Below are positions 8,562 to 17,359 of a stretch of DNA of 64,000 bases, one piece after another; positions within the stretch are counted from its first letter, which is position 1; every line of letters starts with the position of its first letter. Position numbers and translations under genes: made by a program. Below the pieces are notes generated by a model that was not told where the DNA came from, did not search any database, and worked only from the letters and a program-made list of their open reading frames with translations. The DNA comes from Pseudophaeobacter sp. (GTDB taxonomy: Bacteria; Pseudomonadota; Alphaproteobacteria; Rhodobacterales; Rhodobacteraceae): assembly GCA_027019165.1 (NCBI GenBank), contig JALUXC010000003.1, forward strand, positions 1 through 64,000, given 5' to 3'.

Positions 8562-10271
8562 TCAAATCCGCCAGGGAATGACGCCAGGCGGTGCGCGGCG
8601 CCCCAGCAGGTCCAGCAGAACCATCAACACGATTGTCGCCAGCACGGTGACGGATGACATGGCGGCCGCCAGCGTGGTGTATCCGCCATCTTCGTAGTTG
8701 TAGATCGCCGTGCCGATGGTTTCGTTGCCCGTAGACCAGAGCAGCGCGGACACCGTGACCTCGTTGTAGGCCGTCAGAAAGACAAGGATCGCCCCAGAGG
8801 CCGCGGCAGGCGCAATAAGTGGCAGAAAGATCCGTCGCATGCGAATCAGAAAACCGGCTCCGGCGATGCGCGCGGCCTCATCAAGGGCAGGGTCGAGCTG
8901 CACATAGGCCGCCGAGACCGGCTTGAGCGCGATCGAGAAAAAGGCGCAGAGATAGGCCAGGAAGATGATCCAGAGCGTGTTGTAGAGAGAGACGTTCAGC
9001 AGTGGCAACGGCTTGATGAAGGCGAGGATGAAGGCAATCGAGATGACCAGCCCGGGAATGGCGTAGGTCATCTCTGCCAATGTTGCCAGCCCAGTCGACA
9101 GGCGCCGAACCGGCCCGCGCGCATCTGTCATGAAACGGGCAAGGAAGACACACCCAAGCGCGATGATCGCGGCTGCGGCCCCGGCGGTGAGCGTCGAGTT
9201 TGCGAAGGCTCGGGCCGTTACAGATTGCCGGAACAGGATCTCGGTGAAGTTGTCGAGCGTGATGGTGTCGGCATTCAGCGGCAATCCGTAGGTGGTGACC
9301 AATGCCGTGGCCAGCAGCGCAGTGATCGGCAGCACAAGTGTTGCGGCGATCAATAAGGCCAGCGCCGTTTCGACCAGCCCGCGCCAGCGGCCAAGCGCGA
9401 TATGCAGAGGCGCTTGTGGCGGGCCGATCAGCCGGGCACGGCTGCGTGCCAGCAGCGCGGTCTGTGCCAGAATGATCCCCACGGCGACCAGTGCCAAAAG
9501 CGTGGCTATGACGGCCACATCGGTCAGCACGGAAGGCCCGAAACTGGCCAGCCGTTGCCAGATCAGCACCGGCAGCGTGATATAGCGTGCTGGTATGCCC
9601 AGCAGCGCCTGAATGCCGAAATTCCCAAGCGCAGAGACAAAGGCCAGCGCGAATGCCGCGATCAGGGCGGGCGCCAGTAGCGGGAGCAGGATGCGACCCA
9701 GCAGGCGCAACGGCTTGGCCCCGGCGATGCGGGCGGCGTCACTCATTTCGCGCGGCAGTGTCCGCAGTGCAGCAAGCAAGACGAGGAAAACAAGCGGCGT
9801 ATGCTGAACGCCAAGAAGAAAGATCATACCGCCAGCGGAATAAAGCGGGTGCGTCGCGCCAAGCTCTGGTGCGATGCCAAGCGTGCGCAGGATCGGAGAG
9901 GATGGCCCAACCGCCTGGATCCAGGCGATGGCCGTCACATGTGGCGGAATCATCATAGGGATCAGCAGCAGAAAGGTGAAACTGGCTTTCCATCGGATGT
10001 TGGTCAATCCCATCACCAGCGCGACGGCGGTGCCCACGACCAGCGACAGAGCCGAGGAAAACAACGCGGTGATCAGCGAATGCGTGAGCGCGCGCCACAC
10101 CGAACGGCTGGAGATCGCTTCTGCGAGAGGAGCGAAAGAGAGAGAGCCACCTTCGGTCAGACCGGTCCGGGCAAGCAGGCTGAGCGGGAAGACGAACAGG
10201 GCAAGAACGAAAAGCGTGACAGCGGCGAAGGTCAAGCCCTCGCCGCTGCTCAGGAACTTCGGGGTCTTCAA
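8562..10271 (-). CDS. ABC importer permease with two fused membrane domains (FbpB-like)
   Basis: 569 aa with about twelve transmembrane helices in two homologous halves. Each half has the EAA loop typical of binding-protein-dependent permeases (MSDAARIAGAKPLRLLGRI in the first, LDEAARIAGAGFLIRMRRI in the second). It would form the whole membrane channel as a single chain, as in FbpB and related ferric or aminoethylphosphonate importers. It lies 4 bases downstream of the binding-protein gene in one operon and works with the ATPase encoded at 6996-8036. Confidence 0.88.
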   Translation of the reverse strand: MKTPKFLSSGEGLTFAAVTLFVLALFVFPLSLLARTGLTEGGSLSFAPLAEAISSRSVWRALTHSLITALFSSALSLVVGTAVALVMGLTNIRWKASFTFLLLIPMMIPPHVTAIAWIQAVGPSSPILRTLGIAPELGATHPLYSAGGMIFLLGVQHTPLVFLVLLAALRTLPREMSDAARIAGAKPLRLLGRILLPLLAPALIAAFALAFVSALGNFGIQALLGIPARYITLPVLIWQRLASFGPSVLTDVAVIATLLALVAVGIILAQTALLARSRARLIGPPQAPLHIALGRWRGLVETALALLIAATLVLPITALLATALVTTYGLPLNADTITLDNFTEILFRQSVTARAFANSTLTAGAAAAIIALGCVFLARFMTDARGPVRRLSTGLATLAEMTYAIPGLVISIAFILAFIKPLPLLNVSLYNTLWIIFLAYLCAFFSIALKPVSAAYVQLDPALDEAARIAGAGFLIRMRRIFLPLIAPAAASGAILVFLTAYNEVTVSALLWSTGNETIGTAIYNYEDGGYTTLAAAMSSVTVLATIVLMVLLDLLGRRAPPGVIPWRI

Positions 10272-10275
10272 GTGA

Positions 10276-11253
10276 TTAACCGCCGAAGATCTCGGAGAAT
10301 CTCATCTTGTTGGCCTGATCGTCTTCCAGTGCCTTGGCGGGGTCGAAGTCCAAAAGCTCAATGTCGGTCAGCGCCGGGAAGCCTTCGGGCGGGGTGATGC
10401 CGGGATGGGCCGGCAGGTAGCCCATATCGGATGCCAGCTGCTGGCCTTCCTCAGAAATGAGAAAATCGACAAAGGCCTTCGCGGCATCCGGGTTTTGCGC
10501 AGTGGACAGGATCGCCACCGGCTCGGTCACGGCAGAAACGCCTTCCTCGGGGAAGACAAAGGCCACCGGAGCGCCTTTTGCCATTTCACGGATCGGCAGG
10601 AAATCGACAACGAAACCATAGAGTTTCTCACCGCCGGCGATGGCCTTGTAGGTGCCGCCGTTGCCGCCCTTGGGGTTGGCGCCCTGATCCGCGAGCCCCT
10701 GGTAGAATTCCCAACCCAGGTCTTCATTTGCAGTGATGGCGGCCATATGGATGGTGGCGGCGCCGGAGGTCAGCGGCGAGGGCATCGCCAGCTTGTCCTT
10801 CGCCTCTTCCTTCAGCAGGTCCTTGTAGGACGTGGGCACCATCTGTGCGCCGGTGTTGTAGATGATGCCGGTGGTGATCAGCTTGGTCGAAAAATAATGG
10901 CCTTCGTCATCCATCAGCGCGGCATCATAGGCGGAGACATCCGCCTCCGGGTAGGCCATCAGGCGGCCTTCGGCTTCGAGACCTTCCATGGTGACCATAT
11001 CGGCGATCAGCAGAACGTCGGGCTGCGGAGCCCCTGCCTCGAATTCGGCGCGCAGCTTGGCCATGATTTTGGTGGTGCCGTCTCGGATCCACTCGACCTC
11101 GACACCCGGGTGCCTGGCCTGGAAGGCATCGACAGTCTGCTGCGCATCCGCGTTGGGTTGCGAGGTATACAGCACCAGCTTGCCGGAAATATCTTCGGCC
11201 ATTGCAGTGGAGGAAAGAAGAGCGGCGGTGACCGCAGAAAGAACAAAACGCAT
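10276..11253 (-). CDS. Periplasmic substrate-binding protein of iron-type ABC importer
   Basis: 325 aa with a signal peptide ending near residue 19 (STAMA/ED). The mature start KLVLYTSQPNADAQQTVDAF is typical of family 1 (SBP_bac) proteins such as FbpA/FutA and the AepX group. GGGGAACG stands before ATG 11253. It is the promoter-proximal gene of the minus-strand unit with the permease. I could not match a ferric ligand set (paired Tyr residues) by eye, so iron remains one option among several. Confidence 0.8.
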   Translation of the reverse strand: MRFVLSAVTAALLSSTAMAEDISGKLVLYTSQPNADAQQTVDAFQARHPGVEVEWIRDGTTKIMAKLRAEFEAGAPQPDVLLIADMVTMEGLEAEGRLMAYPEADVSAYDAALMDDEGHYFSTKLITTGIIYNTGAQMVPTSYKDLLKEEAKDKLAMPSPLTSGAATIHMAAITANEDLGWEFYQGLADQGANPKGGNGGTYKAIAGGEKLYGFVVDFLPIREMAKGAPVAFVFPEEGVSAVTEPVAILSTAQNPDAAKAFVDFLISEEGQQLASDMGYLPAHPGITPPEGFPALTDIELLDFDPAKALEDDQANKMRFSEIFGG

Positions 11254-11496
11254 GACGTTCCCCGATTTTGCGTTGCGATTGCCGATGCGATACCACTGCA
11301 GTGCGACAGTTTCCTGACGCCAGCGGTTGGTTTTCTGTATTGCGGCAGTGACTTTTCGAATGGTGCAAAAGCGGAGTAAGGCATTCTTCCATCTCCGTTG
11401 CGCTGATCAGGATGAGTGTGGGGGGCAAGCGGTCCAGCTTGCAGGCCGTGCGAAAAAATCTTTGGCGTTTTGGGGCATTTCTGGGCTGCTTGCCGG

Positions 11497-11754
11497 ATGT
11501 TGATTGGTGACCGTGGCTATGAAGCCCACAGATCCGGAAGGTCATGAAAGACAAAGGCATGCGCGCCTGCAAATTTGGCCAAGGGCAACGAAACAAGGCC
11601 CAAGAACACGACACGCGTCGCTACAAACGACGCTATCATTTTTGGGATCATGTTCGGCAGGCTGACGGATTGGCGACGCGTGGCGACCTGATAGGATAGG
11701 TGCCCGATAGTCCGCCTGTCCGCCCTCGCAGCTCTCGCTATCGACTGGCTTTGA
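11497..11754 (+). pseudogene. Decayed IS5-family transposase, C-terminal fragment
   Basis: Three consecutive pieces in shifting frames rebuild the end of an IS5-family transposase: LIGDRGYEAH (11500-11529), then IRKVMKDKGMRAC and EHDTRRYKRR, then IMFGRLTDWRRVAT followed by DRCPIVRLSALAALAIDWL to the stop at 11752-11754. Known elements read roughly LIGDRGYDA, LKDKGI, YKRRNRIEIMFGRLKDWRRVATRYDRCP and a hydrophobic end. At least two frameshifts and two stop codons (after RRVAT) are present, and the catalytic Glu is lost. The remaining parts of the 11254-11803 gap (11254-11496 and 11755-11803) show no gene; a 7-bp hairpin GCTCGCG / CGCGAGC lies at 11795-11813. Confidence 0.75.
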
Positions 11755-11803
11755 AGCTCAACCAGGTCCGGGCCTTAGGCTTCTGGCTGACCTGGCTCGC
11801 GCA

Positions 11804-12127
11804 TCACGCGAGCGCGGGAAGTTCGGCGAGGAACTCTGCCTTGGATTGCTCATAGGAAACAAAGACGGCGTTCAGATCAACCGATGCGGCGGCTCCGGCT
11901 GCCGAGTCGCGCTCGCCTTTCAGGCAAAGTGAGGAAAAGCCATCAAACCCGAGGTTCATGGCGCTGCCTTTGAGAAAGTGCAGATCCTGTTCCAGTGCAC
12001 TGCGATCCCCGGTGCGCAGCTTGCCGATCACACCTTCCACCTCTTCCAGGAACAGTTCCACCACCTCATCGAAGTCTTCCTCGCCGACTTCTTCGCGGAG
12101 TTCTTTGACACGCGGCCAGTTGATCAT
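11804..12127 (-). CDS. Hpt-domain phosphotransfer protein
   Basis: 107 aa, one histidine phosphotransfer domain. The motif DLHFLKGSAMNLGF has the phospho-accepting His followed by Lys-Gly-Ser, as in Hpt proteins of phosphorelays. It should shuttle phosphate between a hybrid kinase and a response regulator. It is divergent from, and only 213 bases away from, a gene for a response regulator with a phosphatase output, its most likely partner. No hybrid kinase is encoded in the window. Confidence 0.85.
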   Translation of the reverse strand: MINWPRVKELREEVGEEDFDEVVELFLEEVEGVIGKLRTGDRSALEQDLHFLKGSAMNLGFDGFSSLCLKGERDSAAGAAASVDLNAVFVSYEQSKAEFLAELPALA

Positions 12128-12340
12128 GGCAAAAGTTCCCGATTTTCTTTCTTTGGTAAGTATTTCATAAGAGCCAACCCGTAAATTTTGGATGAAGTCG
12201 CCGTATCTTTCAAATTGTAGGTTTCATGTCCCATTAAAGAACCGGCTTGATACTGTGCCCATTGCGGGCCAATTCGTTGCTAGTGTATGAGGTATCGATA
12301 GTTGCTGCCAGACAGTCCAGTGGACCATGAGGAAAACACC

Positions 12341-13573
12341 ATGAGCGGTTCCATAAACCGTGTTCTGGTTGTCGATGACAGTCGGCTTCAGCGCCGAATC
12401 CTTGTGGCGTCCCTAAAGAAATGGGGATTCAATGTCCTGGAAGCCGAAAGCGGCGAACAGGCGATGGAAATCTGTCTGTCTGACCCCCCTGATCTGATCC
12501 TCAGCGACTGGATGATGCCGGGAATGAACGGCATCGAATTCTGTAGAACGTTCCGCAAACAATCCACTGATAATTATAGCTATTTCATTCTTCTTACCTC
12601 TAAGAGCGAAAAGAACGAAGTGGCTCAGGGGCTGGATGCCGGTGCGGATGATTTTCTGACCAAACCCGTCAGTTCGGACGAGTTGCGCGCGCGGATCTCT
12701 GCCGGGGAACGGATCCTGCGCATGCAGCGGGAGCTGTCGGAGAAGAACCGCATCGTTTCTGAAACCCTGGGCGAGCTGCAGCGGGTCTATGACGCGATCG
12801 ACAAGGATCTCATTCAGGCGCGCAAAATCCAAGAATCACTGGTTCCGGAACTGTCGAAAAGCTTTGGGTCTTCGACGGTGAGTCTTCTGCTGAAACCCTG
12901 TGGTCACATCGGTGGCGATCTGGTGGGCATGTTCAGCCCTGGCGTCAATCGAATCGGGTTTTACTCGATTGATGTGTCCGGCCACGGGATCACATCGGCG
13001 ATGATGACCGCGCGTTTGGGCGGGTATCTGTCCTCTACTTACTTTGATCAGAACGTCGGCATGGAGAAGCGCTTCAACCGGTTTTATGCGCTGCGGCAAC
13101 CGGAGGAGGTTGCGAGTCTGCTGAATGCCCGCCTGATCGCCGATACCGGGATCGAAGAATACTTCACCATGGCCTATTGCATCGTTGATCTGCGCAGTGG
13201 CGTGTTGAAAATGGTGCAGGCCGGTCATCCTCACCCGCTGCTCTTGCGCAAGGATGGCAGCGCCGAATTCATCGGCAAGGGGGGCGTGCCTGTCGGCTTG
13301 GTCCCTGACATTGGCTACAGTCAGGAAGAACTGATCCTCGAAAAGGGTGACAGGCTGCTCCTGTATTCCGATGGTTTCACCGAAGCGCGTCTTGAGAATG
13401 GTGACATGCTTGAGGCCGAGGGTCTGCTTGATCTGGTCAAGAAATGCGACAGCAGTCAAAGCGGCAAGGAATTCCTGGATGACCTTTATTGGAACCTGAC
13501 GCAGATACTGTCTCAGGAACACGGTCTTGAAGATGACGTGTCGGCCACGCTGTTCGAATACGAAGGTCCTTGA
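12341..13573 (+). CDS. Response regulator with PP2C-type (RsbU/SpoIIE-like) phosphatase output
   Basis: 410 aa. Residues 1-120 form a receiver domain (VVDDS at the start, phospho-acceptor Asp in [11 protein letters not shown], Lys in LTKPVS). A helical linker with a coiled-coil pattern leads to a SpoIIE/PP2C domain from about residue 180, with GGDLVG and DVSGHG metal-binding motifs and a late SDGFTEAR. Such proteins dephosphorylate anti-sigma-factor antagonists in partner-switch pathways. ATG 12341 is chosen because GAGG lies 8-10 bases upstream; an in-frame start at 12302 would add 13 residues. No STAS or HPK-type anti-sigma gene is adjacent, so the target must be elsewhere. Confidence 0.88.
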   Translation: MSGSINRVLVVDDSRLQRRILVASLKKWGFNVLEAESGEQAMEICLSDPPDLILSDWMMPGMNGIEFCRTFRKQSTDNYSYFILLTSKSEKNEVAQGLDAGADDFLTKPVSSDELRARISAGERILRMQRELSEKNRIVSETLGELQRVYDAIDKDLIQARKIQESLVPELSKSFGSSTVSLLLKPCGHIGGDLVGMFSPGVNRIGFYSIDVSGHGITSAMMTARLGGYLSSTYFDQNVGMEKRFNRFYALRQPEEVASLLNARLIADTGIEEYFTMAYCIVDLRSGVLKMVQAGHPHPLLLRKDGSAEFIGKGGVPVGLVPDIGYSQEELILEKGDRLLLYSDGFTEARLENGDMLEAEGLLDLVKKCDSSQSGKEFLDDLYWNLTQILSQEHGLEDDVSATLFEYEGP

Positions 13574-13671
13574 TCCTAACCGTTGGCCTCTATTCACCGG
13601 TTGATCCAACGAATCAGGGCGCTCCCGCCAATCGTGCAATGACCAAAGGTCACTGCCTCTTGTTGGGCCGG

Positions 13672-13752
13672 GCTGCACGCTCGCGCGTGCAGCGGTTCCG
13701 GCATATCTTCACATTGGCTATCAGACGCGACCGCAGCGCGCGTGCGCGCTGC
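13672..13752. terminator. Two GC-rich hairpins between convergent genes
   Basis: GCTGCACGC-TCGC-GCGTGCAGC (13672-13693) and GCAGCGCGC-GT-GCGCGCTGC (13733-13752) are perfect inverted repeats. They lie in the 270-base gap between the convergent phosphatase and Nudix genes. Neither has a T-run, so I class them as probable bidirectional transcript ends. Confidence 0.5.
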
Positions 13753-13843
13753 CATGCCCAAGGCTGACCAAAGGCCCCACGGGCCGATCAGGTCGGGCGC
13801 GGGAGGGGCGCCGGTGCCGGACCCGGGTTCTTGGGGCGGAACG

Positions 13844-14281
13844 TCAGCTGCAGAACCGGGCGGCGAAATGGCGGTCTCCGGGGTTGCCAAGGTGGCGCAA
13901 TGCCTCTTGCGGCTCCATCCACAAGGCCTCGTGACCGACTTCTTTTGGTGGGCCCAGGCGGCGCAGGGGGCGGGCCATGTAGATATGGCACAGTTTTTCG
14001 GCCCAAAGATCGTATTCCGGCATGAAGACAAACCGGCGAAAGGCCCCCAGCCTGCGCGGCTGAGCGATGCTCCAGCCGGTTTCCTCGAAGACTTCGCGGT
14101 GCAGCGCGGGAATGGGGCCCTCGCCCGGATCTATGCCGCCGCCGGGCAGCTGGATATCCGGCCCCGGATCCATCTGGCAGGTCAAAAGCAGCTTTCCATC
14201 CCGCGGCAACAGTGCATAGATCCCCGGCCGCAGCCTGTAATCCCGCCCCGCCTCTGGCGACTTTCCAAAACGTCTGATCAC
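13844..14281 (-). CDS. Nudix hydrolase
   Basis: 145 aa. The Nudix box reads GGGIDPGEGPIPALHREVFE followed by ETGW, matching GX5EX7REUXEEXGU, which binds the divalent metal used to cleave nucleoside-diphosphate derivatives. I start at GTG 14281 (VIRRFGKSP), preceded by GAAGGGGG. Longer in-frame starts would run into the divergent hslO coding region and add residues that do not look family-like. The substrate is unknown. The 76 bases to hslO must hold both promoters; CCCTATATAG at 14311-14320 is a candidate -10 for hslO. Confidence 0.8.
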   Translation of the reverse strand: MIRRFGKSPEAGRDYRLRPGIYALLPRDGKLLLTCQMDPGPDIQLPGGGIDPGEGPIPALHREVFEETGWSIAQPRRLGAFRRFVFMPEYDLWAEKLCHIYMARPLRRLGPPKEVGHEALWMEPQEALRHLGNPGDRHFAARFCS

Positions 14282-14357
14282 CTGCGCCCCCTTCACTCCA
14301 ATTGGGAAAACCCTATATAGGCTCGATATGCCAACCTCCGGCGTGTAAGGAAACCCC

Positions 14358-15341
14358 ATGACACTTGGTTCGAAAATCGCGTGGGACGATACGGTCCTGC
14401 CCTTCCAGCTTGATGCCTCCGACATGCGGGGTCGCGTCGCGCGCCTTGATGGCGTGCTTGATGGTATCCTGAAGCAGCATGACTACCCGCCTCAGGTCGA
14501 GGCTCTGGTGGCAGAGATGGCCCTCTTGACCGCGCTGATCGGCCAGACGATCAAGCTGCAGTGGAAGCTGTCGCTGCAGGTGCAGTCCAAGGGCGCCGTG
14601 CGCATGATTGCGACCGACTACTACGCCCCTCAGGCAGAAGGTGAGCCTGCCAAGATCCGCGCCTATGCCAGCTATGATGACGCGCGTCTGACGCCGGGCC
14701 TGCCCTTTGACCAGGTGGGCGAGGGGTACTTCGCGATCCTGATCGACCAGGGCAAAGACATGCAGCCCTACCAGGGGATCACGCCTCTGGCGGGCGGGTC
14801 GCTGTCCTCCTGCGCTGAGGCATATTTTGCCCAGTCCGAGCAACTGCCGACGCGGTTCAGCCTCAGCTTTGGCAAGTCGTCCGAGCCGGGTGTCGCAGAG
14901 CATTGGCGAGCGGGCGGCGTGATGCTGCAGCATATGCCAAAGGCATCACCTTTCGCGGCAGAGCTGCAGGGGCGCGGTGATATCCTGAGTGCGGACGATC
15001 TGGTCTCGGGCGATACCCAGGAGAACTGGAACCGCGTCAACATGCTGCTGGAGACTGTCGAAGACCTTGAGCTGATCGGTCCCACGGTTACCCCTGCGGA
15101 TCTGCTGGTGCGCCTGTTCCACGAGGAAGGCCCGCGCGTCTACGATGCGCAGCCCGTGCAGTTCGGCTGCACCTGCTCGGAAGAGCGTGTGCGCAACAGC
15201 CTGTCGATCTACTCGGCCAAGGATCTGGAAAAGATGACGACCGAGGACGGCCGCGTTACCGCGGATTGCCAATTCTGCGGCGCCCATTACGATCTTGATC
15301 CAAAGACGCTGGGCTTTGATGCCGAAAACCCACCGTCGTAA
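14358..15341 (+). CDS. hslO: Redox-regulated chaperone Hsp33
   Basis: 327 aa. The C-terminal redox switch is intact, with CTC near residue 271 and CQFC near 304, the CXC...CXXC zinc site that opens on oxidation and activates the holdase. The N-terminal body (DDTVLPFQL, GQTIKLQWKLSLQ) also fits HslO. It is a cytosolic chaperone that protects unfolding proteins during oxidative and heat stress. It starts a run hslO - CoA-type Nudix - cca with short gaps. Confidence 0.95.
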   Translation: MTLGSKIAWDDTVLPFQLDASDMRGRVARLDGVLDGILKQHDYPPQVEALVAEMALLTALIGQTIKLQWKLSLQVQSKGAVRMIATDYYAPQAEGEPAKIRAYASYDDARLTPGLPFDQVGEGYFAILIDQGKDMQPYQGITPLAGGSLSSCAEAYFAQSEQLPTRFSLSFGKSSEPGVAEHWRAGGVMLQHMPKASPFAAELQGRGDILSADDLVSGDTQENWNRVNMLLETVEDLELIGPTVTPADLLVRLFHEEGPRVYDAQPVQFGCTCSEERVRNSLSIYSAKDLEKMTTEDGRVTADCQFCGAHYDLDPKTLGFDAENPPS

Positions 15342-15367
15342 CGCTCCAAGACTGAACAGGCCCGAAA

Positions 15368-15979
15368 ATGTATGACACCCCCGAGGAGCTGACAGACCGC
15401 TTGCACCGGGCAATAGTGACCGGGCCGGAAGATGGCTCCTCGGATTTCGACCTCAACCCCGAGTTCGAGCTTCCTGCGGGACGCAAGCTGCGCCCGGCTG
15501 GCGTTCTGGTGCCAATCTCTTTGGTAGGGGCAGAGCCCTGCCTGATCCTGACAAAACGCTCTTCTGCTTTGAAACACCACCCGGGCCAGATCGCCTTTCC
15601 CGGCGGCAAGGTGGATGAAGGCGACCGGGATGTGACCCATGCCGCCCTGCGTGAAGCTTGGGAAGAAATCGGCCTGCCGCAGGACCTGCCCGAGGTCATC
15701 GGGACCCTGCCACCCCATGAAACGGTCACCAGCTTTCAGGTCACCCCGGTGGTGGCCGTCCTGCGCTCCGAGTTCGAGATCCGGCCCGAAGCGGGAGAGG
15801 TGGATGAGGTCTTCTCGGTCCCGCTCTCTCATGTATTGAACCCCGCCAGCTATATCGTCGAATCCCGCCGGTGGCGCGGCACGCGGCGGCGCTACTACAC
15901 CGTACCCTTTGGTCCCTATTACATCTGGGGCGCAACCGCGCGCATGCTGCGCCAGTTTGCGGATCGGATGGGGGCGTGA
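15368..15979 (+). CDS. CoA pyrophosphatase-type Nudix hydrolase (NudL-like)
   Basis: 203 aa. The Nudix box (GGKVDEGDRDVTHAALREAW then EEIGL) follows LILTKRSSALKHHPGQIAFP, the LLTXR(SA)X3RX3GX3FPGG signature of CoA pyrophosphatases. Enzymes with this signature cut CoA to 4'-phosphopantetheine and 3',5'-ADP. It lies 26 bases after hslO and its stop overlaps the cca start by one base, so translation of cca is probably coupled. Confidence 0.88.
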   Translation: MYDTPEELTDRLHRAIVTGPEDGSSDFDLNPEFELPAGRKLRPAGVLVPISLVGAEPCLILTKRSSALKHHPGQIAFPGGKVDEGDRDVTHAALREAWEEIGLPQDLPEVIGTLPPHETVTSFQVTPVVAVLRSEFEIRPEAGEVDEVFSVPLSHVLNPASYIVESRRWRGTRRRYYTVPFGPYYIWGATARMLRQFADRMGA

Positions 15980-17142
15980 TGCGGATCGACCAGCCTTGGC
16001 TCTGTGCGCCAGGGACACAGGCGGTTTTTGCTGCCCTGACGGCCAAGGGGGCCGCAGCCTATGTGGTGGGGGGCTGCGTGCGCAATGCGCTGCTCGGGGT
16101 GCCGGTCTCGGACATAGACATCGCCACCGATGCAACGCCCGAGACAGTGCTTGAGCTGGCAAAGGCCGCCGGGATCCGGGCGGTGCCTACCGGCATCGAA
16201 CATGGCACCGTGACCCTGATCAAGGGCGGCATCCCGCATGAGGTCACCACATTTCGCAAGGATGTCGCCACAGATGGCCGCCGCGCGGTTGTGGCCTTTT
16301 CCAGTGACATTGCCGAGGATGCGGCGCGGCGCGACTTCACTGTGAACGCGCTCTATGCCCGCCCGGATGGCAGCATTGTCGACCCGCTGGATGGCCTCCC
16401 GGATCTGAAGGCGCGGCGCATCCGGTTCATCGGCACGGCCGAGGACCGAATTCGCGAGGATTATCTGCGCTCGCTGCGCTATTTCCGCTTTCATGCCTGG
16501 TACGGCGACCATGAGGCCGGGTTCGACCCAGAGGCGCTGGCGGCGATTGCGGCCAATCTGGACGGGCTGGACCAGCTCTCTCGCGAGCGTGTGGGGGCGG
16601 AACTGCTGAAACTCCTAGCCGCGCCCGACCCGGCGCCCGCGGTTGCAGCGATGCGGCAGGCCGGCGTTCTGGCGCAGATTCTGCCGGGGGCTGAGGACCG
16701 CGCGCTTGCCCCGCTGATCCATCTCGAAGGGGAGGCCGGGTTGGCCGCTGATCCGGTCCGGCGTTTGGCCAGCCTCAGCGGCGGCGCGGAACTGCAAGAG
16801 TCCCTGAGACTCAGCAAGGAACAGGCGCGAAGACTGGATCGCATTCATGAGGCCGCAACTGGTACCATGGGTGCGGGCGAGCTTGGCTATCGATTGGGGG
16901 CGGAACAGGGGCGTGATGCGCTGGTCCTGCGCGCCGCGTTGATGGAGCAGCCGCTTGAGGCTGCGGCTCTGAAAGAGGCAGATCATGGCGCGGCGCAAAC
17001 CCTTCCGGTAACAGCGCGGGATCTGATGCCTGATCTGACCGGTGCGGCGCTGGGCGCTGCATTGAAACGGCTCGAAACGGCCTGGATCGCCTCTGGCTTT
17101 GTCCTTGATCGCAAAGCACTATTGGCTCTCTTGCACAACTGA
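15979..17142 (+). CDS. cca: CCA tRNA nucleotidyltransferase
   Basis: 387 aa. The N-terminus has the class II nucleotidyltransferase head: VVGGCVRNALLG and the metal-binding DIDIATDATPE, then DFTVNALY and RRIRFIG with the RI-EDYLR-LRYFRF neck motif. It repairs or adds the 3' CCA end of tRNAs. The ATG at 15979 overlaps the preceding stop (GTGATG). The C-terminal part is the helical tail domain; no HD phosphohydrolase domain is seen. Confidence 0.92.
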   Translation: MRIDQPWLCAPGTQAVFAALTAKGAAAYVVGGCVRNALLGVPVSDIDIATDATPETVLELAKAAGIRAVPTGIEHGTVTLIKGGIPHEVTTFRKDVATDGRRAVVAFSSDIAEDAARRDFTVNALYARPDGSIVDPLDGLPDLKARRIRFIGTAEDRIREDYLRSLRYFRFHAWYGDHEAGFDPEALAAIAANLDGLDQLSRERVGAELLKLLAAPDPAPAVAAMRQAGVLAQILPGAEDRALAPLIHLEGEAGLAADPVRRLASLSGGAELQESLRLSKEQARRLDRIHEAATGTMGAGELGYRLGAEQGRDALVLRAALMEQPLEAAALKEADHGAAQTLPVTARDLMPDLTGAALGAALKRLETAWIASGFVLDRKALLALLHN

Positions 17143-17240
17143 CGGACCGGCCAAGTAACAATTTGAGACATCAAGGGGTGACAAAGCCGACTGTCGGCGT
17201 TATCCCTATGCCTGAACGAAACGCACCGGGAGGAATGCGC

Positions 17241-17267
17241 ATGTATTACGGGATCTGGTACAGCTAA
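17241..17267 (+). CDS. Tiny leader ORF MYYGIWYS before ABC exporter genes
   Basis: An 8-codon frame with ATG 17241 and TAA 17265-17267. GGGAGG (17228-17233) sits 7 bases before the ATG, a better ribosome-binding site than many real genes here have. Half of the residues are Tyr or Trp. It ends 92 bases before the first exporter gene, and a weak GTCAGG / CCTGAC hairpin can form between them (about 17287-17312). This is the layout of a leader peptide that controls downstream translation or transcription. That role is inferred. Confidence 0.4.
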   Translation: MYYGIWYS

Positions 17268-17359
17268 CGCCGATACCGCCCGTTTGTCAGGGGTCGTACG
17301 GCACGCACCTGACGCATGAATTGCATTCTGAATTTGCTCAACGATTAGGAGCACCCGCT

